From the NCBI RefSeq assembly GCF_039545095.1, contig NZ_BAABRS010000001.1:930001-994000 (forward strand): DNA of 64,000 nt, given 5' to 3'. This DNA is from Fodinibius salicampi (lineage in GTDB: Bacteria; Bacteroidota; Rhodothermia; Balneolales; Balneolaceae). A program made the translations under genes and the position numbers. The notes under the pieces were generated by a model. That model was given only the letters and a program-made list of their open reading frames with translations, did not search any database and had not been told where the DNA came from. Positions 18,097 through 27,260 of this stretch are shown here, piece by piece. Within the stretch, counting starts at the first letter, position 1. Every line of letters starts with the position of its first letter.

Positions 18097-20820
18097 CTAA
18101 TTCCACAATGGGTGGTCTTCCGGTATTTGATCCCCAATCAGCTGCAGCAACTGAATGGCATTCAGACTCCACTGCGCCGTTTCATTGGTGGACGTCCACG
18201 GACTGACCTCCATCGGACGGAGGGTCTCGGGACCACTGATTTCTTTGGTCTCGAAACGATTATCCGGATCCTGCCAGCCCGGATTGCCAAGAAAATTCTC
18301 CCAGGCCTGTGCTGCCAGCTCAGTATCATCAAGTTCAACTGCGGCATAGGCCAAAAGGCGGGCATGCCATGATTTAAAGCCGCCATCACCGATCCCTCCA
18401 TCCGAGGCGGTCCGGCCAGGCGCATCCTCCGGCAAGGAATAAAGTCGGCTGTACTGAAGGAAAGCATCTTTGAAACCTTTATGATCAATAAGGTCCAGCA
18501 GTTCGAACGACACCTCTGCCCCACCCATAATCATTACCAAGTGCGAAGTATGGTGGTCATCCGGTTGCCCCGTATCATTAACCAACCGGCCACTCTCGGG
18601 ATAAAACCCCAGCACGCCCGGCCCGGAGAACAGCCCATATTTCATATTCGCTATACTGTCAAACCCGTTTCTAATTTTCTCAAGATACTTGTTATCACCA
18701 GTGCGCTCCCATTCGGTCATCCAGTTTCCGGCCAGTGCCAACCAGTCGGGTCCTACCCGAAGGCGGGTTGGGGCCTCGGTCGGATAGCGATCTGCGGGCA
18801 TGGCATTCCTCATGGGATCGAGCTCTTTATAAGATTCCTCGGTATCACGAACCGCGTGCATTAAATCACCAGTGCGCTCATCGGTGGTCAGGTAGTAATA
18901 GAAACGGCGTAGGGCAGCCTGACTTATCCGCGCTTCCTTCGCTCCGTCCCCCCAGTGAATAACGTTGTGACGCGTACCCAGATCTTCAAACCGCCCGGAG
19001 TGATATACATCCACCTCCCCGGTATGACGTGTCATCGCCTCGGCCATCCGGAAGATATCTTCGCGTCCGGTGCGCAGGTAGCTGTACCATAACCACATAT
19101 CGGGCACCAGCTCTGAGTTAGCCCAGGCAAAACCACCCACGTCATACCGCCAGGTTTGGCGGACGTTATCGTAACTGTGCATCACATCTCCATAATCCCA
19201 GAAGCCATACCAGCGTCGTTGATCAATCTCTTTTTGATACAGATCTATGGCCGCATCCAGCTTATTCTCAATCCATTTTTTGCCGGGTGATGAGCGATCG
19301 GGCAGACTCCAGATTCCAAATACATTTGCGGCATGCATGTGCTCGGGTGGAGCCGTTAAAAGCGGGGGTTCCTGACTCAGCGCCACCATATCGGTAAATG
19401 TTTTGTGAGAAGAAACCTTGCTGTCTGGGAAAAGGGTGATCGTATGGGTGCGGGCCACGCCGTTGGCAATGCTAAAGCCCTCCTGCACATCCTCGTAACT
19501 AGCTGCAAGTCCGTGAGCTTCAGTATCGTAGTGACGCATGTCTATGGCCGGTGCTTCGGGGGACCACATCCACAAATTAAGTTGAGCGGTATCGGCTGTG
19601 GCATTATTAATTTCCAAATGCGAAGGATACGTTTGCCAGAAATCTTTCAATCCAACTCCCAGCCCCCCATTTACATCTCCTACAAAGGCCAGGCCGGAAG
19701 CACGGGTACCCGCATTTACAGAAATCCAGGAACTCTCCGGGTTTGTCCGTTTCTTAATCGTAAAACCATCGGGGCTCTCCTGTACCATCTTATAACTGTT
19801 CCAGTCGGCCAAATCATTAATCAGGCTTTGTACACCGGAATCAAATTCTTCAACATCAGGCAGGCGTTTCCCTTGTTCCTGATCGGGATAAACGGACTCA
19901 TTCTGAAAACTGATTTGCCGGCGGCTCTCCAGCGGTTTGACAGGCTCAGCAAACAGCCCGTTCCCTTTTCCGCTAAAACGTACGTGCCTGTTGTGCACCT
20001 GCTCCTGCATCGGCATGTCAAACCGAACCCCCAGCCCTTTGATAAAATCCTCTTCCTGGTTACCATCATAAATAAATGAGTGTACCATCTTAATAGGCTT
20101 TCGATCCGCATAAAAATAAAACCTTACCGTAAATGGCAACCATTCCCGGCCTCCGGTTTCCGATTGATGAATACCGTCGTACCGTACTACGGCCCGAACC
20201 GGTCCATCCTGTTCAATGTTAACAGAGTCGATCCGACTGTTCCTCTTTTCCATTTTGGGAGAGTGTAACGCATCTCCATCCGGTCCCTGCTGATGGATGG
20301 AGACTAGCTGAGCACTACCGGCCACTTTATATTGATCGACCACCAGGGAATCAATCAGGTTGCGTCCTTTTTCCGGCAGGTAAGCTGTCATCGCTCCGGT
20401 ATTAATTCGGATTGTCCCGTTCTCTTTCTGCACCTCAATGCCCGTAAAGTTATCGCCGAACTGATCTTGATCCTGCTTATTGTCTTTGCCCACGATGGAA
20501 AGGGTGAGAGGGCCTTCACTTTCAGTATCTGCAATAGTAGCTAAACCACTCCATTTCACAGAACCGTCCGGCCAGTATGCCGTAGACCAACTTTGGATGG
20601 GTAATTCATGTCCCTGTGCGGTTTCAAGTTTAAATTGCGCATCTCTTTGGACTTCCCCTTCTGGCCATGGAACGCCCCAGCTTATTCCCGTTGGTTGGAC
20701 GGGTGAACGGTCGCTTAACCACTGTAGCTTAACATCCTGCTGCCCCAGAGCGTGTTCATTGTTAATAACCAATATAACTGCAATCAAAATGAAGGATACC
20801 CACTTTGTTTTAAATCTCAT
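18097..20820 (-). CDS. Secreted PL26-type rhamnogalacturonan exolyase-like protein (YetA/PcRGLX family)
   Basis: 907 residues. A signal peptide (WVSFILIAVILVINNEHALGQ) precedes an N-terminal beta-domain (LQWLSDRSPVQPTGISWGVPWPEGEVQ; TAYWPDGSVKWSGLATI) typical of the YetA/PcRGLX family. An all-alpha catalytic barrel region follows (RRWYGFWDYGDVMHSYDNVRQ, GRFEDLGTRHNVIHWGDGAKEARISQAALR). The fungal relative releases unsaturated galacturonyl-rhamnose from the ends of rhamnogalacturonan I. A pectin-side-chain role is thus likely, but other uronides are possible. The ATG at 20820 is preferred to 20838 because AGGGA lies eight bases before it. It is divergent from the alditol-oxidase-like gene, across an inverted repeat. 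Its G+C is higher than that of the flanks. Confidence 0.7.
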   Translation of the reverse strand: MRFKTKWVSFILIAVILVINNEHALGQQDVKLQWLSDRSPVQPTGISWGVPWPEGEVQRDAQFKLETAQGHELPIQSWSTAYWPDGSVKWSGLATIADTESEGPLTLSIVGKDNKQDQDQFGDNFTGIEVQKENGTIRINTGAMTAYLPEKGRNLIDSLVVDQYKVAGSAQLVSIHQQGPDGDALHSPKMEKRNSRIDSVNIEQDGPVRAVVRYDGIHQSETGGREWLPFTVRFYFYADRKPIKMVHSFIYDGNQEEDFIKGLGVRFDMPMQEQVHNRHVRFSGKGNGLFAEPVKPLESRRQISFQNESVYPDQEQGKRLPDVEEFDSGVQSLINDLADWNSYKMVQESPDGFTIKKRTNPESSWISVNAGTRASGLAFVGDVNGGLGVGLKDFWQTYPSHLEINNATADTAQLNLWMWSPEAPAIDMRHYDTEAHGLAASYEDVQEGFSIANGVARTHTITLFPDSKVSSHKTFTDMVALSQEPPLLTAPPEHMHAANVFGIWSLPDRSSPGKKWIENKLDAAIDLYQKEIDQRRWYGFWDYGDVMHSYDNVRQTWRYDVGGFAWANSELVPDMWLWYSYLRTGREDIFRMAEAMTRHTGEVDVYHSGRFEDLGTRHNVIHWGDGAKEARISQAALRRFYYYLTTDERTGDLMHAVRDTEESYKELDPMRNAMPADRYPTEAPTRLRVGPDWLALAGNWMTEWERTGDNKYLEKIRNGFDSIANMKYGLFSGPGVLGFYPESGRLVNDTGQPDDHHTSHLVMIMGGAEVSFELLDLIDHKGFKDAFLQYSRLYSLPEDAPGRTASDGGIGDGGFKSWHARLLAYAAVELDDTELAAQAWENFLGNPGWQDPDNRFETKEISGPETLRPMEVSPWTSTNETAQWSLNAIQLLQLIGDQIPEDHPLWN

Positions 20821-20879
20821 ATCTAAATCCCTGATCATTCTAATTATTTATTCTTAGCATTGTTATTTGTTTGACCAAT

Positions 20880-20892
20880 ACCGAATATCGGT
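20880..20892. promoter_or_regulatory. Inverted repeat in a divergent promoter region
   Basis: ACCGA-ATA-TCGGT lies between the lyase gene (minus) and the alditol-oxidase-like gene (plus). The roughly 320-base interval has no gene. A short symmetric site here could bind a dimeric regulator of one or both genes. This is inferred from symmetry and position only. Confidence 0.3.
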
Positions 20893-21141
20893 TACCCCGC
20901 CCTTGAATAAACTGTTTTTAGCCGTTCCTGGCAACCCTTTTTGACCTATTTAATGGATTATCTGGAACAATTATTTTTAATCATTCTTTCCCCATTAATC
21001 TCATGGCACTAGAACCTGGAATACCCAACTAAAGGATACTCTCTACGATTTATTGCTTCCCAAAATTTTTATAATTAAAATGAAGCTAATTTATAATTTT
21101 GGAGTAGTGATTTGGAATTATACACCAGGTAATGTTGAACC

Positions 21142-22482
21142 ATGGATAAACGAACCTTTCTGAAATTATCTTCTATAGCAATGACCGGAAGCTTATTTGC
21201 CCCACCCTTTCTCTACAGACCGGATGAAGAAATCGGGACTAACTGGGCGGGGAACTATCATTACAAAGCTAAAAAGCTGCATGAGCCGGATAATATCGGT
21301 CAAATTCAGGAAATCATCCGTGACAGCAAGAAAGTGCATATCCTCGGAAGCCGCCATTCGTTTAATGGTATTGCCGATAGCCCCGTAGATCTTATTTCAC
21401 TGAAAAATATCGAGCAGGATATAATTCTTGATCGTGAGGCACAAACAGTTACCGTTCCTGCGGCCATGAAATATGGTGATTTGGCCATATATCTCCATGA
21501 AAAAGGTTATGCCTTGCATAATCTTGCGTCCCTCCCACATATATCTATTGCCGGGGCCTGTGCTACGGCAACGCATGGCTCAGGCGTCAATAACGGGAAC
21601 CTTTCTACCGCGGTTTCCAGACTTGAAATTCTGACTGCCGATGGTGAATTCCAAACACTTACTAAAGAAGATGAAACATTCCCGGGTGCAGTAGTAGCGC
21701 TGGGCGGACTCGGCGTAGTTACCCGGATAACACTGGATATTGAGCCTACATATGACGTAAAGCAGCATGTTTACAGGAATTTATCACTAGAACATCTGGC
21801 GGATCATTTTAATGAAATGATGTCCACGGGATATAGTGTAAGTTTTTTTACTGATTACAGGAACCGTACGATCAACCAAGTTTGGATAAAAAGTCGATTG
21901 GATGATAAAGAGAATTCTTTTGAGGCTACTTCCACCCTGTTTGATGCACAACTGGCTGAGAGACATATGCACCCTATTGAAGACATTTCCGCTGAAAACT
22001 GTACGCGTCAGCTAGGCATGCCCGGCCCCTGGCATGAACGTTTGCCACATTTTCGGATGGACTTCACTCCCAGCAGTGGTGACGAGTTGCAGTCGGAATA
22101 TTTTGTACCTTTTGAAGACGCCTATGATGCCCTAGAAGAAATGTTTGGGATGAGCGATCAAATTTCACCATATCTACTGATCTCTGAAATACGCACTATT
22201 GATGAAGACAACCTTTGGATGAGTCCCGCTTACGGACAGCCCATGGTATCTATCCATTTTACCTGGAAACCGGACTGGGAGTCCGTCCGGAAGGTACTGC
22301 CCGTTATTGAAGAACGACTGGCCCCGTTTAATGTTCGTCCCCACTGGGCCAAACTATATACCTTGTCTCCCCATATCCTACAGACGCGCTATCAGCGGCT
22401 TTCTGACTTTCAAAAGTTATTAAAAGAGTACGATCCCAGAGGGAAGTTCCGAAACGATTATTTAAATCAGTATATTTTCTAG
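21142..22482 (+). CDS. Alditol-oxidase-like FAD-linked oxidoreductase, exported
   Basis: 446 residues. The N-terminus (RTFLKLSSIAMTGSLFAPPF) looks like an export signal, but it lacks the twin arginine of a Tat signal. The FAD-binding domain has HILGSRHSFNGIADSP, whose His-Ser-Phe-Asn is the flavin-attachment motif of alditol and lactone oxidases, and ISIAGACATATHGSG, the second conserved FAD loop. The C-terminal ALO-type domain ends in RPHWAKLYTLSPHILQTRYQ...LLKEYDPRGKFRNDYLNQYI, where HWAK is the conserved catalytic stretch. It oxidises a polyol, sugar or aldonolactone with O2. It sits next to a rhamnogalacturonan lyase and near other sugar-oxidising proteins. Confidence 0.8.
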   Translation: MDKRTFLKLSSIAMTGSLFAPPFLYRPDEEIGTNWAGNYHYKAKKLHEPDNIGQIQEIIRDSKKVHILGSRHSFNGIADSPVDLISLKNIEQDIILDREAQTVTVPAAMKYGDLAIYLHEKGYALHNLASLPHISIAGACATATHGSGVNNGNLSTAVSRLEILTADGEFQTLTKEDETFPGAVVALGGLGVVTRITLDIEPTYDVKQHVYRNLSLEHLADHFNEMMSTGYSVSFFTDYRNRTINQVWIKSRLDDKENSFEATSTLFDAQLAERHMHPIEDISAENCTRQLGMPGPWHERLPHFRMDFTPSSGDELQSEYFVPFEDAYDALEEMFGMSDQISPYLLISEIRTIDEDNLWMSPAYGQPMVSIHFTWKPDWESVRKVLPVIEERLAPFNVRPHWAKLYTLSPHILQTRYQRLSDFQKLLKEYDPRGKFRNDYLNQYIF

Positions 22483-22533
22483 AAATTATTATCACAAGAG
22501 ATACCTACTTTATAATTCCGAAACCTATTCAAA

Positions 22534-23022
22534 ATGGATTCTTACAAAAAACCTGTCATCCTATCCACATTTTTTGCATTACTATTTGCTATTACATTAA
22601 TAAGTAACGCTCAAATTAATGTGAAAGTAATGGTTGATGAAGTAATTATATATACCGAACAGAATATAGATACTTCATCTACTATTCGTACAACCAAAGG
22701 AGATATTTTTGAAGTAACAGACGTTCAGGATGGCTGGACCCAGATACATCTATTTTCAGGAGAAGAACGGTTTATAAAAAGCTCTCAGGTAAGCACTATT
22801 CACGAGATACCGCCCTACCCTTCTTATACTTCTGTTCGAAAAGACCTCTGTGCCAAAGTAAAAAAAGCCAGCAGTAAAGCTTCCAAAAATTCTTTATCAA
22901 AGTATCCGAATACTATAGACCAACAAAGTTCTTATGAGTACTTTCTCTTTGACAAATATGTTTTAGACATCTACAGAACATCGGATATTCCCGCATCTAA
23001 TTATTCAAAGTTGATTGAATGA
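22534..23022 (+). CDS. Secreted SH3-like domain protein
   Basis: 162 residues with a signal peptide (PVILSTFFALLFAITLISNAQ). Residues 27-88 fit a bacterial SH3 domain (VMVDEVIIYTEQNIDTSSTI, TTKGDIFEVTDVQDGWTQIHLFSGEERFIKSSQV), a fold that often binds peptidoglycan or peptides. The C-terminal half is helical, lysine- and serine-rich, with no recognised motif. The role is not known. It lies 51 bases after the oxidase gene and is probably read with it. Confidence 0.55.
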   Translation: MDSYKKPVILSTFFALLFAITLISNAQINVKVMVDEVIIYTEQNIDTSSTIRTTKGDIFEVTDVQDGWTQIHLFSGEERFIKSSQVSTIHEIPPYPSYTSVRKDLCAKVKKASSKASKNSLSKYPNTIDQQSSYEYFLFDKYVLDIYRTSDIPASNYSKLIE

Positions 23023-23162
23023 GTAGACGACGGTTTGATTAGAGAGATTTATATAGACAATTAATTGTATTGAGATCTTTGATACTTTTAATTTGATCAA
23101 GCAGTTCCGGCTATTCAGTATGAGTTTCAATAGAGGCGACATTTTCAACTTAAAACAAAGTA

Positions 23163-23877
23163 ATGCGACTACTTCATCATTTCGGAAAAACGGTAATCAT
23201 TTTAATCACTATTTTAATTTTTTCCTTAGACCTCAGTTATTCCCAAACTTCCGTTGAAGCGGGTTTTTCTGTCGGTTTTAACAGGCACACCTTTAACACA
23301 GAAGATGAAAGTGGAATTCTAAAGCCGGGACTTGGCAGGTACTTACGGAATTCCCGTGGTTATAAAGAAAAACAGATGGGAATTACATACCGGATTTTAC
23401 GGAAACGACTTATCTCAGTCCTATTACTTTAATGTTCCCGGTGGAGCTACCTTTGGTGAGCGTTCCTTCTCAAGTGATATATCTACCTATAAAATCCCTT
23501 TTCGAATTGGCAGAACATTAGTTTGGACTAACAGAGCCAGCTTATCACCACAAATTGGCTTTTCATGGCTTACAAGTCAAAGAACCGGACTAACCGGGAC
23601 TGGAAGTGGTAGCTATGGATCAGCTGTAGAATATAGTTTTGAAACCCATGCGATTAATAAAAATAAATTTATGGCTGAAGCCGGAATAGATCTCAACATC
23701 TCTGTTTTCCGTACGCTAATATTATCACTTGGAACCCAATATTCATTGGGACTCCAATCTGTAGAAAGAATAGATCTCACCTATCAAGTAAATAATCAAA
23801 TCTACGAGGGGATGGTATATTCAAAAGGCACAGGCTGGAAATTTAACATTGGATTAAAGTTTCCATTCATTAATTAA
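23163..23877 (+). pseudogene. Outer-membrane beta-barrel (porin-like) protein, interrupted by a frameshift
   Basis: The frame from ATG 23163 encodes a signal peptide (TVIILITILIFSLDLSYS) and a first strand (QTSVEAGFSVGFNRHTFN), then runs into an unlikely sequence after about 23325 and stops at 23432. The frame shifted by plus one base from about 23332 to 23877 gives a classical small beta-barrel: TYGIPVVIKKNRWELHTGFY, strands alternating every 8-10 residues, and a C-terminal GWKFNIGLKFPFIN. The two halves fit as one protein of about 238 residues. One extra base near CCGGGACTTGGCAGG (about 23322-23336) explains the break. Confidence 0.6.
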
Positions 23878-24159
23878 GGAAATCCATTCGTATCCTTTTG
23901 CAAAGCAGTCAATGATATTGAATTAAAGCCCCGGGCCCCAGATATTGAGCAATCATCTAAGGTAAAAATAATCGTAAAATGAACTTCAAAAGCTAAAAGT
24001 AAGACCCAGTCGGAGAGTGTTCCTGTACTTAATACTTGTTCAAAATCCTTCTTTTTTATAAAATTATCTCTATTAGGACTCCTGCGGAATTATTTTCTAT
24101 TTCTATTCATTATTTAATGTCAAATGAAGTTTTTATTTAAAACCAAATAATTAAGGATT

Positions 24160-25446
24160 ATGAAATTCATTAAATATGGTATTTTTCTGTGCTTTGTCTT
24201 CCTCTTTATGGGGTGCGGCAGCCAATCTGATTCCGGTCCAACCCTCGATTTCGCTGAAAATAATGGGGGCATTACCCTACCGGATGGCTTCCAGGCTATT
24301 ATTGTAGCAGATAGCGTAGGACCTGCGCGGCATATCACCTCGGGTGATGATGGGGATATTTATATGGCTCTTTCGGAAGCTCACAACGGAAATGGTATTG
24401 CTGCTTTACGAGACGAAGATGGGGATGGCAAAGCAGATGTAGTAGAATACTTTGGAAATCTAACGGGAACCGGCATACAACTTCACAATGGGTATTTATA
24501 TAGAAGCTCAGATACCTCTATTGTACGATATCCAATAAATGAAGAGGAATTAGTTCCAAGTGATTCAGCAGAAACCGTAGTTAGTGGTTTCCCGGATCAA
24601 AACTCCCATGCAGCTAAATCATTTACCTTTGATCAGTCTGGAAATTTATATGTCAATATCGGAGGTCCCTCAAATGCGTGTCAGGAAGAAGGCAGAACAC
24701 CCGGATCGCCCGGACAGGATCCATGCCCACAGCTGGAAAATCATGCAGGGATCTGGCAGTTTGATGCCAACACCACCGGGCAAACATTTGAAGAAGATGG
24801 AGAACGTTTCGCAACAGGTATTCGAAATTCTGTAGCACTGGACTGGAATAAAGGTGAAGATCAACTTTATGTAGTGCAGCACGGTCGTGACCAGCTTCAT
24901 TCCTTATGGCCTGACTATTACACGGTGGAAGAGAATGCTTCTCAACCGGCCGAAGAGTTTTTCCAGGTAGATAAGGGAGATAATTTTGGCTGGCCTTATG
25001 CTTATTATAACTGGGAAAAAGAACAAAAAATGCTCGCACCCGAGTATGGTGGGGATGGCGAAACACCAGCTGAGGAAGGAAAGTATGAGGATCCCATTAT
25101 GGCATTTCCGGGTCACTGGGCTCCTAACGATTTGACTTTCTACAGCGACTCACTTTATCCCGGCAAATATATGAATGGCGCTTTTATTGCCTTCCACGGC
25201 AGCTGGAATCGCGCTCCGGAACCACAACAGGGTTATAAAGTGGTGTTTGTCCCATTTGATGGTAACACGCCATCCGGTGATTATGAGGAATTTGCTGATG
25301 GTTTTGCTGGCGCAGACACGCTTAAATCTCCCGGAAATGCGGAACACCGTCCGATGGGCTTGTCCGTATACGAGGATGGCTCACTATTAATTTCCGATTC
25401 CCAGGAAGGCAAAATTTGGCGCATAGTGTATACAGGAGATTCATAA
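24160..25446 (+). CDS. Sorbosone-dehydrogenase-like beta-propeller lipoprotein
   Basis: 428 residues with a lipoprotein signal (FLCFVFLFMGC, C19). It has the six-bladed propeller pattern of PQQ-type glucose/sorbosone dehydrogenases: LPDGFQAIIVADSVGPARHI, GDIYMALSEAHNGNGIAALRDEDGDGKAD, SFTFDQSGNLYVNIGGPSNA, FATGIRNSVALDWNKGEDQLYVVQHGRDQL, GDNFGWPYAYYN, and DGSLLISDSQEGKIWRIVY. R-N-x-x-A-L-D and G-W-P-Y are conserved marks of this family. It probably oxidises a sugar or alcohol in the periplasm, though members without PQQ exist. It converges on the ScyD/ScyE-like gene at a shared terminator. Confidence 0.75.
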   Translation: MKFIKYGIFLCFVFLFMGCGSQSDSGPTLDFAENNGGITLPDGFQAIIVADSVGPARHITSGDDGDIYMALSEAHNGNGIAALRDEDGDGKADVVEYFGNLTGTGIQLHNGYLYRSSDTSIVRYPINEEELVPSDSAETVVSGFPDQNSHAAKSFTFDQSGNLYVNIGGPSNACQEEGRTPGSPGQDPCPQLENHAGIWQFDANTTGQTFEEDGERFATGIRNSVALDWNKGEDQLYVVQHGRDQLHSLWPDYYTVEENASQPAEEFFQVDKGDNFGWPYAYYNWEKEQKMLAPEYGGDGETPAEEGKYEDPIMAFPGHWAPNDLTFYSDSLYPGKYMNGAFIAFHGSWNRAPEPQQGYKVVFVPFDGNTPSGDYEEFADGFAGADTLKSPGNAEHRPMGLSVYEDGSLLISDSQEGKIWRIVYTGDS

Positions 25447-25511
25447 CCTAGCTAATATTTATCTTCTGTTTACGTAGCAAAAGTATTTATCTCTTACATA
25501 AGATGAGAAAT

Positions 25512-25550
25512 AAAAGCGGCCTCCTTATTGTTCAGGAAGGCCGCTTTTTT
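25512..25550. terminator. Bidirectional rho-independent terminator
   Basis: AAAAGCGGCCTCCTT and its near-complement AGGAAGGCCGCTTTT flank a short loop, with a run of T on the plus side and a run of A on the left. It lies between the convergent propeller genes ending at 25446 and 25579, so it can end both transcripts. Confidence 0.85.
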
Positions 25551-25578
25551 ATTATACATGGTTAGATTTTATTTTCAA

Positions 25579-26739
25579 CTAATCGATAGCAACCACTTCG
25601 GCGAGATTTGGAATAAGAGCATTCTGGGTTGCCCAGAGCCTTCCATCATTACCAAAAGTAATAGCCGTTAAAATTGGGATTTCAGTAGCCACTTCGGTGC
25701 AAGAAGCCGCATCAAGATCACAGGAGTTGATCGTACCTCCGACTCCTCCTCCAAGTACTTCTACGGCAAACCAGCTCTGCTCATCCAGTTCAGCAACATG
25801 AAGGTTCCCTTCCGAATCAAAGACCAAATCTATGATTGAGGTAAACCCTCCGTCAAACACCTTCATACAATCCGGACTTGAGCCGCATTCTGCCCAAGAA
25901 GCATCCGGTGCAATCCTCCAGATGTTGGATGCATTGCTCGGTGCCGGAAAACCTTTTAGCTCTCCTACATAGTAGTATCCGTCAGGCCCTATCGCAACAC
26001 TGGTTGGCACCGGTTGGGCTGGCATCATATCCGGCAGTCCACAAAGCCCGGCTCCTGAGTCAGGACAACCAACCAGTTCCTTGATGTTAGCTGTCGATAC
26101 CAATTCATCCGGAAAAACCGCCAGTACCTTAAGATTACCTTTATTATCGATGTGAAGCAGATCATTTCCACCGGCATCCACAACAAGTGCGGCCTTTCCG
26201 CCGAGTGACTCAACATCAAACGGATTGGAATCAACAACACCACCATCGGGATTATTAGTCGCTTCAAAAGAGAATAGATCGGCAATGACCTTATTTTTAC
26301 CTTTCGATACGCGATATAGGGCCTGACCCGTATCATCACCGGGAGCTCCCGTTAATCCTTTCAGAGCCCACATTGTGCCCCGCCCGATTGGACTCATATC
26401 GGAAACGCCAGGTAAAGGAATATTCGTACGACCATCAAGAGTAGCAACACCTGCACCGGCATCAGCTACAAGAATATTCCCGTTAGGAGCGGTTGCAAGT
26501 CCAAAAAGTGGACTTGCAAATCCATCTTCATTCGCTGTATGAGCACCTTTTGCACGGAAATTTGATGACATTCCGACTGATTCACTAAGATATCCACTAC
26601 TGAGAATAGCATGTGGACTAACCTCGGTTGATGAGACTAAGTCATCGCTATTATCGGTTGTTTCAGTAGTCGTCACACTGCTTTCAGAACAAGCTATCAC
26701 AAATAAAGAAAGGCAGGCAATCAATAAAAACTTCATCAT
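25579..26739 (-). CDS. ScyD/ScyE-like beta-propeller lipoprotein
   Basis: 386 residues from the ATG at 26739. A lipoprotein signal (MMKFLLIACLSLFVIAC) comes first, then a propeller like the ScyD/ScyE family (LFGLATAPNGNILVADAG, ALVVDAGGNDLLHIDNKGNL, AIGPDGYYYVGELKGFPAP, ITFGNDGRLWATQNALIPN). Four cysteine pairs in loops (CPDSGAGLC, CGSSPDC, CDLDAASC) suggest disulphides. An upstream in-frame ATG at 26793 also has a ribosome site (AGAGGT), but it would put 18 charged residues before the signal, so the inner start is preferred. Its function is unknown; the name comes from scytonemin clusters, but members are widespread. Confidence 0.7.
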   Translation of the reverse strand: MMKFLLIACLSLFVIACSESSVTTTETTDNSDDLVSSTEVSPHAILSSGYLSESVGMSSNFRAKGAHTANEDGFASPLFGLATAPNGNILVADAGAGVATLDGRTNIPLPGVSDMSPIGRGTMWALKGLTGAPGDDTGQALYRVSKGKNKVIADLFSFEATNNPDGGVVDSNPFDVESLGGKAALVVDAGGNDLLHIDNKGNLKVLAVFPDELVSTANIKELVGCPDSGAGLCGLPDMMPAQPVPTSVAIGPDGYYYVGELKGFPAPSNASNIWRIAPDASWAECGSSPDCMKVFDGGFTSIIDLVFDSEGNLHVAELDEQSWFAVEVLGGGVGGTINSCDLDAASCTEVATEIPILTAITFGNDGRLWATQNALIPNLAEVVAID

Positions 26740-27260
26740 CCCTCCCCTCTTTTTTTCTAAACGATCTGTGGTGAATGAGTTTATATCATTCATATTTGAC
26801 CTCTTATTTAATTGATTGGTTATAATTTATACGCAGGGGTAGGTACCAATCTGAATAGATGAATAGTAGATCTTATTTATATCAATATAAAATATTATTG
26901 TTGATAAAGTTCAAATAGTAAAAGCTAAAATAGGTACTTAATACTATCCTTAATTAGTAAATAAAAAATATCCCATCATACTATAAATAGTGAATCATTC
27001 ATCTTGCTACACAAAACAACATCTCTTTAATTTTCTGTCAGTCACGTAAAAAACAGTTATAATTAATTTGGTATCAGCTCAATAGCTAACCTTAAAACCA
27101 ACAGCTCAATAAAAAACACCCTATATATTTTTAGTTGGTCCTGATCGAGATTTATACAACGTGAAAGATACTTTTCGCAGTTGCCTGTAATCCCCATAAG
27201 CTGTAACTTTGTAACGCTTCAGGATATATTTAAAAATTTACTTGGCTAAATAATACATTG
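26740..27260. other. AT-rich intergenic region between divergent genes
   Basis: About 520 bases without a credible gene, separating the propeller lipoprotein (minus) and the sensor kinase (plus). It has a direct repeat CAGCTCAATA at 27075-27084 and 27102-27111, 27 bases apart, of unknown meaning. Promoters of both genes must lie here. Confidence 0.5.
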
